Positions 1 to 6,581 of a DNA stretch of 14,479 nt are shown one piece after another. Each line of letters opens with the position of its first letter. The stretch's first letter is position 1. Made by a program: the position numbers and the translations under genes. Under the pieces are notes generated by a model. That model saw nothing but the letters and a program-made list of their open reading frames with translations, did no database searches and was not told the DNA's origin. Source of the stretch: Thermoleophilia bacterium (lineage in GTDB: Bacteria; Actinomycetota; Thermoleophilia; Gaiellales; JAICJC01). The stretch is from contig JAICJM010000093.1 of NCBI GenBank assembly GCA_025928435.1, forward strand, positions 1 to 14,479. Direction: 5' to 3'.

Positions 1-2211
1 GGCGATGACGACGAGCGGCACCCCCTCCTCCGCGTAGCGCTGAGCGGCGTCGTAGATCGTCATCGTCTCGCCCGAGGGCAGGTGCCGCGTGTAGCCGCCC
101 TCGCGGTCGGCGAGCCCGTTCTTCAGGCGGATGTTCGCGAACGTGCCGCGCACCATCACCTCGTGGTTGCCGCGGCGGGCGCCGTAGGAGTTGAAGTCGC
201 GCGGCTCGACGCCCTGCGAGACCAGGTAGCGGCCGGCCGGCGAGTCCGGCGCGAACGCTCCCGCCGGCGAGATGTGGTCGGTCGTCACCGAGTCGCCGAG
301 CACGGCCAGCACCCGGGCGTCGACGATGTCCGAGAGGTCGGCGTCGTGCCCGAAGAAGGTCGCCTCACGCACGTACGTCGAGGCCGGGTCCCAGTCGAAC
401 AGCTCGCCCTCGGGCGAGGGCAGCTCCGTCCAGCGCTCGTCGCCCTCGAAGATGCGGCCGTACTCCTCGTCGAACAGGTCGGAGCTGAACGAGCCGGTCA
501 GGGCCTCCTCCACCTCGTCGGGGCTCGGCCACACGTCGCGCAGGTAGACCGGCCCGTCCACGCCCTCGCCGAGCGGGTCGGACGTGAGGTCGGTGTTGAC
601 GCTGCCGGCCAGGGCGTAGGCCACGACGAGCGGCGGCGACGCCAGGTAGTTGGCGCGCACGGCCGGGTGGATGCGGGCCTCGAAGTTGCGGTTGCCCGAG
701 AGCACGGCGGCCACCTTCAGGTCGTCGCGCTCGATCGCGCCGGCGACGTCCTCCGGGAGCGGCCCGGAGTTCCCGATGCAGGTGGTGCAGCCGAAGCCGA
801 CCAGGTTGAAGCCGAGCTCGTCGAGCGGCTCGAGCAGACCCGCCCGCTCCAGGTAGCCGACGACGACTCGCGATCCAGGGGCGAGGCTCGTCTTCACCCA
901 CGGCCGCCGGGTGAGGCCGCGCTCGAGCGCCTTGCGGGCGACGAGGCCGGCGGCGACCATCAGCGCGGGGTTGGAGGTGTTCGTGCACGAGGTGATCGCC
1001 GAGATCACGACCGAGCCGTCGCCGAGATGGGTGCCGTTGCCGGCCCCGGCGCCGAACGCGTCCGTGAACGAGCGCCGCACCTCCGGGAGCGACACCCGGT
1101 CCTGCGGCCGCCGCGGCCCAGCCAGGCTTGGGACGACGGCGTCGAGATCGAGGTCGAGCGTCTCGGTGTAGGCCGGCGGTGCCTCGTCGCCCGTACGGAA
1201 GAGGCCCTGCTCGCGCGTGTAGCGCTCCACCCGCTCGATCAGGTCGGCCGGGCGGCCCGTGTCCGCCAGGTAGCGCAGCGTCTGGGCGTCGATCGGGAAC
1301 GTGGCCGCGGTCGCACCGAACTCGGGCGACATGTTGGACAGCGTGGCTCGGTCGGCCACCGTCAGCGATCCCAGCCCCGGGCCGAAGAACTCGATGAACT
1401 TCCCCACCACGCCGTGCTTGCGCAGCTGCTCGGTGAGGGTGAGGACGAGGTCGGTGGCGGTGACGCCGGTGCGCAGCGCGCCGGTAATGCGCACGCCGAC
1501 CACCCGCGGCTGGGTCATGTAGAGCGGTTGGCCGAGCATGACCGCCTCGGCCTCGATGCCGCCGACACCCCAGCCGAGCACGCCGATCGAGTTGATCATC
1601 GTCGTGTGCGAGTCCGTGCCGACCAGCGTGTCCGGGAACGCGACCCCGTCCTGCAGCCGGACGACCTGGCCCAGGTACTCCAGGTTCACCTGGTGGCAGA
1701 TGCCCATGCCGGGCGGGACGACGCGGAAGTTCTGGAACGCCCCCTGGGCCCAGCGCAGGAGCTGGTAGCGCTCGCCGTTGCGTTCGTACTCGCGCTCGAT
1801 GTTGCGTGCGTACGCCCGGTCCGACCCAAAGGCGTCGACCTGCACCGAGTGGTCGATCACGAGGTCGACGGGCACGAGCGGGTCGACCTGGCCCGGGTCG
1901 GCGTCCCGGCGGGCGACCGCGGCGCGCAGGGCGGCCAGGTCGACGACCGCGGGCACGCCGGTCAGATCCTGCATCAGCACCCGCCCCGGCATGAACGCCA
2001 GCTGCGCGTCCGGCGCCGGCTGCGGCCAGGCCGCCAGCGCGCGCACGTCCTCCTCCCGCACGTGCACCGTGCCCGCCCTGCGAAGCAGGTTCTCGAGCAG
2101 CACGCACACCGTGTAGGGGAGCGTCAGGGGATCGATGACGCGGTCGAGGCGGTAGATCGCCTCGCCGCCGGGCAGTGTGGCGCGAGCGCCGAAGGGATCA
2201 TCGTGGGCCAT
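1..2211 (-). CDS. acnA: Aconitate hydratase (AcnA type), C-terminal part beyond the window
   Basis: The enzyme interconverts citrate and isocitrate in the cytosolic TCA cycle through a [4Fe-4S] cluster. The 737 codons present match the AcnA/IRP type from the N-terminus: an early SHTTM stretch, then SCTNTSNP with Cys409 and GFGCTTCIGNSG with Cys475 and Cys478, the three cluster ligands, followed by the start of the swivel domain (GDSVTTDHISPAGAF). AcnA proteins are about 900 residues, so roughly the last fifth lies off the left edge. The ATG at 2211 is chosen because the family N-terminus begins there. There is no clear Shine-Dalgarno, but a TAGATT hexamer ends 7 nt upstream, so the mRNA may be leaderless. 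The divergent neighbour starts at 2232. Family assignment is secure; the leaderless start is inference. Confidence 0.97.
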   Translation of the reverse strand, partial: MAHDDPFGARATLPGGEAIYRLDRVIDPLTLPYTVCVLLENLLRRAGTVHVREEDVRALAAWPQPAPDAQLAFMPGRVLMQDLTGVPAVVDLAALRAAVARRDADPGQVDPLVPVDLVIDHSVQVDAFGSDRAYARNIEREYERNGERYQLLRWAQGAFQNFRVVPPGMGICHQVNLEYLGQVVRLQDGVAFPDTLVGTDSHTTMINSIGVLGWGVGGIEAEAVMLGQPLYMTQPRVVGVRITGALRTGVTATDLVLTLTEQLRKHGVVGKFIEFFGPGLGSLTVADRATLSNMSPEFGATAATFPIDAQTLRYLADTGRPADLIERVERYTREQGLFRTGDEAPPAYTETLDLDLDAVVPSLAGPRRPQDRVSLPEVRRSFTDAFGAGAGNGTHLGDGSVVISAITSCTNTSNPALMVAAGLVARKALERGLTRRPWVKTSLAPGSRVVVGYLERAGLLEPLDELGFNLVGFGCTTCIGNSGPLPEDVAGAIERDDLKVAAVLSGNRNFEARIHPAVRANYLASPPLVVAYALAGSVNTDLTSDPLGEGVDGPVYLRDVWPSPDEVEEALTGSFSSDLFDEEYGRIFEGDERWTELPSPEGELFDWDPASTYVREATFFGHDADLSDIVDARVLAVLGDSVTTDHISPAGAFAPDSPAGRYLVSQGVEPRDFNSYGARRGNHEVMVRGTFANIRLKNGLADREGGYTRHLPSGETMTIYDAAQRYAEEGVPLVVIA

Positions 2212-2232
2212 GACCCGTAATCTATGTCGGGA
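2211..2232. promoter_or_regulatory. Overlapping divergent -10 hexamers for acnA and the 2232 gene
   Basis: Only 20 bp separate the two divergent ATG codons. On the plus strand TAATCT (2218-2223) lies 8 nt before ATG 2232. On the minus strand TAGATT (2224-2219) lies 7 nt before ATG 2211. The two TANNNT hexamers share five bases, and each distance suits transcription starting at the A of the start codon. No TTGACA-like -35 is visible on either side. This is a motif and spacing argument only. Confidence 0.45.
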
Positions 2233-2513
2233 TGGACGGATCGTGCGTACGGGTGCCGGAGGGGATGAGCCGCCCCTTCCAGGTGTTCGTGAACGGCGTC
2301 GAGCAGGCCGAGGGGCAGGACTTCGAGGTCGTCGGCGCGTGGATCGTGTTCGCGCGGGTGCTCGTCCCGCCGAGGGAGGACAACGCCCGCAGCGTCTTCC
2401 GCGGGTTCTTCTTCGGCCGCTACAAGACCGAGCACGCGGTCGACGTGGCGTGCGAGGTGGGCGGGCGCGCGCACGTGTTCTCCGGGCTCGCGATCGAGCC
2501 GCCGGCCGCCTGA
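2232..2513 (+). CDS. Small hypothetical protein, beta-rich
   Basis: This is a 93-residue protein with no signal peptide or membrane segment. Its middle (VFVNGVEQAEGQDFEV, then WIVFARVLVPP) has the alternating pattern of a short beta-sandwich, loosely like the 'NGV..pG.DY.V.g..I.F' repeats of phage fibre proteins. That likeness is weak and I assign no function. It diverges from acnA. The start is uncertain: ATG 2232 fits a leaderless transcript, while ATG 2265 (residue 12) has GGAGGGG immediately before it, which is too close for an ordinary ribosome binding site. Codon use agrees with its neighbours, and the frame is open through conserved-looking hydrophobic positions, so I think it is real. 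Confidence 0.6.
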   Translation: MDGSCVRVPEGMSRPFQVFVNGVEQAEGQDFEVVGAWIVFARVLVPPREDNARSVFRGFFFGRYKTEHAVDVACEVGGRAHVFSGLAIEPPAA

Positions 2514-2536
2514 GCCGGGAGCGCGGCTAGAAGATG

Positions 2537-2567
2537 TGAATAAACGGGGTCAGACCCCTTTTATTCA
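2537..2567. repeat. 31-bp palindromic element, core GGGGTCAGACCCC
   Basis: An imperfect inverted repeat of 31 bp is centred on 2552. The 13-bp core (2546-2558) has perfect 6-bp arms around one unpaired base. The 9-bp outer arms, TGAATAAAC and TTTTATTCA, differ at one pair. It lies 24 bp after the stop of the 2232 gene and shares architecture with the elements at 3430, 13642 and 13677. The A/T-rich outer arms could let it act as a bidirectional terminator. Confidence 0.8.
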
Positions 2568-2631
2568 GGTGAGACCCCGCTCTCGTCGGAGCGCCCCCGA
2601 CGATCCGCCCCGCCGCCCGAAGGAGGGGGCT

Positions 2632-2659
2632 CGTGGGGGAACCCATGGGTTCCCCCACG
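2632..2659 (-). terminator. Perfect 28-bp palindrome after the small membrane protein gene
   Basis: Fourteen bases read CGTGGGGGAACCCA and are followed by their exact complement, with CCATGG at the centre. It begins at the base after the TAA stop (2662-2660) of the minus-strand gene, so it would form a long hairpin at the mRNA 3' end. There is no U-tract on the minus strand, so a rho-independent terminator is plausible but not proven. Its sequence does not match the GGNGNC-N-GNCNCC family. Confidence 0.6.
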
Positions 2660-2914
2660 TTAAAAGATGTGCTTGCCCTGCCACCACCACGTCTCGAGGA
2701 TCGCGAAGATGGTGATCAGGATGACGGCCAGGATGTGGCCGCCCTTGGAGCGCGGGTTCAGGAGGTACCCGAACAGCGCCACGATGAGCCCGATGATCCC
2801 CATGTAGATGGGGCGCGTCCACGTGCCCGCCAGCGCGATCACGACCGCGAGGCCGTTGATGACCGCGACGGCGTCGTCGCGAAAGGACTCGTATTCGGGC
2901 GTGTAATCTCGCAC
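2660..2914 (-). CDS. Small three-helix membrane protein, hypothetical
   Basis: The product is 84 residues. A short polar N-terminus (RDYTPEYESFRDD) is followed by three hydrophobic segments at about 15-32, 35-52 and 60-77, with a basic loop (NPRSKGG) between the last two and a tail WWWQGKHIF. I chose GTG 2914 because AAGGAG (2926-2921) lies 6 nt upstream and a TAAGAT hexamer (2949-2944) lies further up; the in-frame extension to 2974 adds low-complexity Arg/Ser residues and runs into the divergent ybaK start. The stop is directly followed by a 28-bp palindrome, consistent with a monocistronic unit. The function is unknown. Confidence 0.75.
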   Translation of the reverse strand: MRDYTPEYESFRDDAVAVINGLAVVIALAGTWTRPIYMGIIGLIVALFGYLLNPRSKGGHILAVILITIFAILETWWWQGKHIF

Positions 2915-2961
2915 GGAGCGCTCCTTGGCCGGACTGGAGCGGGATCTTAGCGGGAGGGGCG

Positions 2962-3432
2962 GTGAGCGAGACACGGGGAACGACTGCGCTCCGCCGGGCC
3001 GGGGTCGAGCACCGGCTCATGCGTTACGCGTACACGTCCGAGGGCGGCGCGCTCCAGGCCGCCGCGAACCTCGACGTGGAGCCGGCCCGCATGTTCAAGA
3101 GCCTGGTCGCCAGGGCGGACGACGAGCTCGTGTTCGCCCTCGTCGCCGCCGACGCGGTGCTCTCGCCCAAGAAGCTCGCGGCCGCCGCGGGGGTGAAGCA
3201 CGCGGTCATGGCCGAGCCGAAGGAGGCGGAGCGCGCGACCGGCTACCAGGTGGGCGGGATCAGCCCGCTCGGATCGCGGAAAGCATTGCGCGTGTTCCTC
3301 GACGCGAGCGCCGAGGACTTCACGAGCATCTGCCTGAACGCCGGCAACCGCGGCCACATCGTGGAGGTCGCCACCGCCGACCTGCTGCATCTGACAGGGG
3401 CGACGGTGGCCGACCTCCGCGCGGAAGCCTGA
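2962..3432 (+). CDS. ybaK: YbaK/EbsC-type aminoacyl-tRNA deacylase (Cys-tRNA(Pro) deacylase-like)
   Basis: This family hydrolyses misacylated tRNA, classically Cys-tRNA(Pro) made by prolyl-tRNA synthetase, acting in trans in the cytosol. The 156 residues match a full-length single YbaK domain. Lys46 in ARMFKSLVA sits at the position of the essential lysine of bacterial YbaK, and the family GG-I-S-P-L-G segment (97-103, GGISPLG) and a C-terminal LNAGNRG stretch are present. GTG 2962 is supported by GGGAGGGG at 2952-2959. It diverges from the small membrane protein gene with 47 bp between starts. Its TGA stop is the first three bases of a 31-bp palindrome. The exact tRNA substrate cannot be read from sequence. 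Confidence 0.92.
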   Translation: MSETRGTTALRRAGVEHRLMRYAYTSEGGALQAAANLDVEPARMFKSLVARADDELVFALVAADAVLSPKKLAAAAGVKHAVMAEPKEAERATGYQVGGISPLGSRKALRVFLDASAEDFTSICLNAGNRGHIVEVATADLLHLTGATVADLRAEA

Positions 3433-3460
3433 ATACCCGGTGTCAGGCACCGGGAGTTCA
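3430..3460. repeat. 31-bp palindromic element, core GGTGTCAGGCACC, overlapping the ybaK stop
   Basis: The core spans 3439-3451. The outer 9-mers TGAATACCC and GGGAGTTCA pair except at two positions, and the pairing can extend outward to CC/GG at 3428-3462. The first three bases are the ybaK stop codon, and the element ends 2 bp before the stop of the convergent broken gene, so it fills the whole convergent gap. It probably acts as a two-way terminator, which is inference. Confidence 0.8.
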
Positions 3461-3462
3461 GG

Positions 3463-3856
3463 CTACGACCGGCGCTGGAGCACGAAGAGCGCGACCAGGT
3501 AGGCGACGCCGGCGAGGGCGCCGAGCTGTGCGTACGGCGACGGGTCACCGCCGCGTGCGAGCTCGTAGAACACCGCCACGATGACCGCGGTGATGATCAC
3601 GAGCCCGGCGAAGGCCGTCGCCCGCAGGTCGCGGCATCGCCGAGCGCTCGTCGGCGCGCGGGTTGCACATCACCTCGGCGACGCCGCTGCGGCCGCTGAA
3701 CGCGACCAGCGCGGCGGCGAAGGCGACCATGATCGCCAGGCTCACCAGTCCGCCGCCCGGGTCGTCGTTGGCCCACTGGACTGCCAGGTACACCAGGCCG
3801 AGGCTCACGGCGAACCCGGAGACAAACCATTTGGACTTAGGCATCTGCATTTGCAT
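3463..3856 (-). pseudogene. Frameshifted four-helix membrane protein
   Basis: ATG 3856 has a strong ribosome binding site (GGAGG, 6 nt upstream). The reading frame gives two hydrophobic helices (about 11-28 and 36-53) and reaches DERSAM at about residue 74, then turns into Arg-rich nonsense. Shifting by one base at the GCGGC of 3631-3635 restores RDLRATAFAGLVIITAVI and two further helices (about 80-97 and 111-126), ending LQRRS and TAG at 3465-3463. Removing one base gives 130 residues. The total length of 394 nt is one more than a multiple of three, as expected for a single insertion. Proteins of this shape, with an '(N)PR.DER' loop, commonly follow small XRE regulators, and a remnant of one lies just upstream. 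A sequencing error is the alternative to true decay. Confidence 0.8.
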
Positions 3857-3929
3857 CGAAGACCTCCTCAACGGAACGTGAGAAGAAGCGCGCGAGAGCG
3901 ATCGCAAGCGGCAGCGAGGGGGTGTAGCC
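3837..3929 (-). pseudogene. C-terminal remnant of an XRE/HTH regulator
   Basis: Thirty codons and a TAA stop read GYTPSLPLAIALARFFSRSV followed by EEVFDANADA. This is the typical end of small (about 65-70 residue) XRE regulators, which normally run 'vsRqtinaiE.GrY.PSLpLAl.iArff...vEeiF'. Going upstream in frame there is no ATG, GTG or TTG before the glpX stop, and the recognition helix is absent, so the DNA-binding half is missing. The end overlaps the start of the broken membrane protein gene by 20 bp, the usual coupled arrangement. Two operator-like boxes sit where the N-terminal half should be. I infer an internal deletion that joined the operator region to the last third of the gene. Confidence 0.75.
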
Positions 3930-3969
3930 AGCTAGCTTGACATGCGTTCGATGGCAAGCATGCTTTACA
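3925..3969. promoter_or_regulatory. Two tandem operator-like palindromic boxes
   Basis: On the minus strand, TGTAAAGCATGCTTGCCA (3969-3952) and TGTCAAGCTAGCTGGCTA (3942-3925) agree at 13 of 18 positions, are each near-palindromic (TGTMAAGC-NN-GCTKGCYA), and start 27 bp apart. They lie between the glpX stop and the regulator remnant, where an autoregulated XRE promoter would sit. Binding by a regulator is inference; the regulator's own DNA-binding domain is missing here. Confidence 0.5.
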
Positions 3970-4956
3970 TCAGCGGTACCGCTCGCCGGCCACCGCGGCC
4001 AGCTTCTCGAGCGAGTGCGTCGCCTGCAGCGTGCGCACCGTGCCCGACTTCGAGCGCATGACGAGCGACTGCGTGCGCGCCCCGCCGCGCTGGTAGCGCA
4101 CGCCGCGCAGGAGGTCGCCGTCGGTGACGCCGGTGGCGGCGAAGAAGACGTTCTCACCCCGGATCAGGTCGTCGACGGTGAGCACCTTGTCGAGGTCGTA
4201 GCCGGCGTCGCGGGCGCGCCGGGCCTCGTCCTCGTCCCGCGGCCACAGCCGCCCGACGAGCTGGCCGCCGAGGCACTTGAACGCCGCCGCCGACAGCACC
4301 CCCTCGGGCGTTCCGCCGATGCCCCACAGCAGGTCGATGCCGGTGTCCGGCGTCGCCGCCATCATCGAGCCGGCGACGTCGCCGTGCGGGATGAAGCGGA
4401 TGCGGGCGCCGGCCTTACGGATGCGCCCCACCATCTCCTCGTGCCGGGGCCGGTCGAGGATCACGACCATCAGGTCGCGGACGCGGCCGCCCTTCGCCCG
4501 CGCGATCATCTCGAGCGTCTCCTCCATCGGCGCATCGAGGTCGAGCGGCTCGTCGATGTCCGAGCCGCAGGCGAGCTTCTCCATGTAGACGCACGGGCCG
4601 GGGTCGAACATCGTGCCCGACTCGGACGCGGCCACGACTGCGAGCGCGTTCGGCTGGCCGCGGGCCACGAGCTCCGTCCCCTCGAGCGGGTCGACCGCCA
4701 CGTCGACGGCGACGCCCTGATGGGTGCCGATACGCTCGCCGTTGAAGAGCATCGGCGCCTCGTCCTTCTCCCCCTCCCCGATCACGACGACGCCGTCCAT
4801 CTCGACTGTCGCGAGCATGTGCCGCATCGCGTCCACCGCGGCCCGGTCGGCGGCGATCTTGTCGCCGAACCCGACCCAGCGGGCGCAGGCGAGCGCGGCC
4901 GCCTCGGTCACGCGCACGAGCTCGAGTGCGAGGTTCCGATCAGGTGCTTCAACCAC
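3970..4956 (-). CDS. glpX: Fructose-1,6-bisphosphatase, class II (GlpX)
   Basis: This gluconeogenic enzyme removes the 1-phosphate of fructose 1,6-bisphosphate in the cytosol. The 328-residue length and motifs fit the class II family: GDK with Asp32, VVIGEGEKDEAPM with Glu61, and DPLEGTEL with Asp89 and Glu92, matching the metal-site residues of E. coli GlpX, followed by IPHGDVAGS and WGIGGTPEGVLSAAA. GTG 4956 is chosen because GGGAGGAG (4969-4962) lies 5 nt upstream. That site is inside a stem-loop between the preceding gene and this one. It follows the ADP-ribosylglycohydrolase gene by 39 bp, so it may be the last gene of the lhr operon or have its own promoter. Confidence 0.96.
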   Translation of the reverse strand: MVEAPDRNLALELVRVTEAAALACARWVGFGDKIAADRAAVDAMRHMLATVEMDGVVVIGEGEKDEAPMLFNGERIGTHQGVAVDVAVDPLEGTELVARGQPNALAVVAASESGTMFDPGPCVYMEKLACGSDIDEPLDLDAPMEETLEMIARAKGGRVRDLMVVILDRPRHEEMVGRIRKAGARIRFIPHGDVAGSMMAATPDTGIDLLWGIGGTPEGVLSAAAFKCLGGQLVGRLWPRDEDEARRARDAGYDLDKVLTVDDLIRGENVFFAATGVTDGDLLRGVRYQRGGARTQSLVMRSKSGTVRTLQATHSLEKLAAVAGERYR

Positions 4957-4963
4957 GGGCGCT

Positions 4964-4991
4964 CCTCCCGGCGACGGAAACGCCGGGGAGG
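4964..4991 (-). promoter_or_regulatory. Stem-loop enclosing the glpX ribosome binding site
   Basis: Reading the minus strand, CCTCCCCGGCG (4991-4981), a 7-nt loop (TTTCCGT) and CGCCGGGAGG (4973-4964) form a 10-bp stem with one bulged C. The right arm contains most of GGGAGGAG, the glpX Shine-Dalgarno. The stem starts 4 bp after the stop of the upstream gene, so it could be a terminator for that gene, a sequestering element for glpX, or both. No U-tract follows. Confidence 0.6.
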
Positions 4992-4995
4992 ATAC

Positions 4996-5874
4996 CTAGC
5001 TCCGCACGAGCCGATTCGCGAGCCCGCCGATCCGCTCGTGCGCGAGCAGCGGCTCGATCCACCGAGCCGGGATCGTCTCGGCGCCGTGGCGCGCCCCGGC
5101 CAGGGCGCCCGCGACGGCGCCGTTCGTGTCCGCGTCGCCGCCCAGGTTGACCGCGAATACGATGGCCGACTCGACGTCCGGGCGGCCGAACGCGGCCGCG
5201 AACCCGATCCGCAGCGCCGTCAGGACGAACCCCATCCGCTCCTGCGCCTCGGCCGCCAGGGTCTCCGCGGACGCCCCGATCGCGTCCTCCGCCGCCTGCG
5301 CGGCCGGCGAGGTCGACTGCGGCGGCTTGCGCGCGCGCACGAGCGCGGCCACGGTCAGGTTGAACCAGGCGCACGCGTCGCCGGCGAGCGGATCGAAGTG
5401 CGTCAGGGACGACTCCTCGCGCGAGAGCCGCTCCAGGGCGCCGGGGTCGTTCCGGTAGCGGAGCGCGAGCGGCGCCGTGCGCATCAGCGACCCGTTGCCG
5501 GCGCTCATGCCGCCGCTCGACTCGTGGTAGGCCTCGGCCGCGGCCCGCGCCTCGTCCACCGACCGGGCCCGCATGAGCGCCGCGGAGACGGTCGAGCCGA
5601 TGTCCTTCGGCCCCGACCGCGCCCACATGGCGTAGCGGGAGAAGACGTCCTCCTCGTCGTAGCAGCCCTTCTCGGCCAGGCTGGTGGCGAGCTCCATGGC
5701 CATCGCGGTGTCGTCCGTCCACTCGCCCCTGTCCCACGGCGGCGACGCCACCAGGTCGCGCAGGGGGCCGCCGTAGCGGGCGTGGATCTGTTCGGGATGC
5801 AGCCACTCGACCGCCGCGCCGAGCGCGTCGCCGACGGCGAGGCCGAGCAGGGCCCCGCGGGCGCGGTCGGCCAT
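4996..5874 (-). CDS. ADP-ribosylglycohydrolase (DraG/ARH family)
   Basis: Family members remove ADP-ribose from proteins, small molecules or nucleic acids using a di-magnesium site. The 292-residue protein opens with RGALLGLAVGDALGAAVEW, has WTDDT with Thr53, Asp54 and Asp55, and ends with NLGGDADTNGAVAGALAGA with Asp247 and Asp249; these are the two metal-binding clusters of the fold. ATG 5874 is chosen because the fold begins right there; the preceding GGCGGGG is a weak ribosome binding site. It starts 20 bp after the stop of the nei-like gene on the same strand, so cotranscription with lhr and nei is likely. No DraT, DarT or nitrogenase gene is nearby, so the substrate is unknown. Confidence 0.92.
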   Translation of the reverse strand: MADRARGALLGLAVGDALGAAVEWLHPEQIHARYGGPLRDLVASPPWDRGEWTDDTAMAMELATSLAEKGCYDEEDVFSRYAMWARSGPKDIGSTVSAALMRARSVDEARAAAEAYHESSGGMSAGNGSLMRTAPLALRYRNDPGALERLSREESSLTHFDPLAGDACAWFNLTVAALVRARKPPQSTSPAAQAAEDAIGASAETLAAEAQERMGFVLTALRIGFAAAFGRPDVESAIVFAVNLGGDADTNGAVAGALAGARHGAETIPARWIEPLLAHERIGGLANRLVRS

Positions 5875-5894
5875 CCCCGCCGAATCGCGCCGCC

Positions 5895-6581
5895 TCACTG
5901 GCAGCGGGGGCACCAGTAGAGCCGGCGCGGCACGTTCGTGCCCTGCATCCGCGACTGGATCGGGGTGCCGCAGCGCGGGCACGGGCGGCCCGTCGCCCGG
6001 TAGATGTTGCGCGGGAGGCGGCCCGAGTCGACGCCGGCGCGCAGCATCCGCCGGCTGACGGCGGCGAGCTCGAGCAGGCGCCGGTCGGAGACCTCCGAGA
6101 CGGGGGCGAACGGGTCCTGGCGGCGCCCCCACAGCGCCTCGGCACGGACGACGTTGCCGACCCCCGCCAGCACCCGCTGATCGAGCAGGAGCTCCGCGAC
6201 CGGCCGGTCGATCGCGCGGGCGCGGCGCAGGTACGCCGCTGCGTCGAAGCCCGCGCCGAGCAGATCGGGCCCCAGGCCGAGCTGGAGGTCGCCACGGCGG
6301 CGCACCTCGATCCGGCTCGTCCCGAAGATGGCGACGTCGGCCGCGGCGGTGCGCATGACGTGGCGCCCGCGACCGGCGCCCGCGGCGGCCAGGCGCACGC
6401 GCCCGTTCATGCCGAGATGGACGTGCAGGCTGCGGCCGTCGGCGCCGTGCACGAGCAGGTGCTTGCCGCGCGTCTCGATCGAGGCGACGTCGGTGCCTGC
6501 GAGCGGGCCGGAGGTGACGTGCTGGCCGAGGACGGGCTGGATCCGGCGCGCGGCGAGGACGAGCGAATGGCCCTCAGGCAC
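5895..6581 (-). CDS. nei: Fpg/Nei-family DNA glycosylase-AP lyase
   Basis: These enzymes excise oxidised bases and nick the abasic site by beta/delta elimination. The 228 residues begin (V)PEGHS, giving the catalytic Pro2 and Glu3 after removal of the initiator; Lys40 in TRGKHLL is the conserved active-site lysine. HLGMNG (55-60) and VLAGVGNVVRAEALW follow, and the C-terminal zinc finger is complete (Cys201, Cys204, Cys224, Cys227), stopping one residue after the last Cys. PEGHS rather than PELPE points to the Nei side of the family. The start is GTG 6581, which overlaps the lhr stop by 8 nt (GTGCCTGA), indicating translational coupling. The lhr-nei order also occurs in mycobacteria, supporting a shared repair role. 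Confidence 0.94.
   Translation of the reverse strand: MPEGHSLVLAARRIQPVLGQHVTSGPLAGTDVASIETRGKHLLVHGADGRSLHVHLGMNGRVRLAAAGAGRGRHVMRTAAADVAIFGTSRIEVRRRGDLQLGLGPDLLGAGFDAAAYLRRARAIDRPVAELLLDQRVLAGVGNVVRAEALWGRRQDPFAPVSEVSDRRLLELAAVSRRMLRAGVDSGRLPRNIYRATGRPCPRCGTPIQSRMQGTNVPRRLYWCPRCQ

Noticed and set aside
365..2107. 580-codon minus-strand frame overlapping acnA
   Set aside because: It is in a different frame from the aconitase on the same strand and is Arg/Gly/Pro-rich nonsense.
82..2220. 712-codon open frame on the plus strand
   Set aside because: It is antisense to acnA. Its composition (Arg, Val, Ala, Asp, His repeats with no domain) is a GC-rich shadow, while the opposite strand encodes an unmistakable aconitase.
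2565..3020. 151-codon minus-strand frame over the small membrane protein and ybaK start
   Set aside because: It is out of frame with the three-helix protein, begins inside ybaK antisense, and has shadow-type composition.
3837..4157. 106-codon frame read as a complete regulator gene
   Set aside because: Only the last 30 codons resemble a protein; the upstream part is an out-of-frame reading of glpX.
3937..5919. 660-codon plus-strand frame
   Set aside because: It is the antisense shadow of glpX and the ADP-ribosylglycohydrolase gene, both of which have clear active-site motifs.
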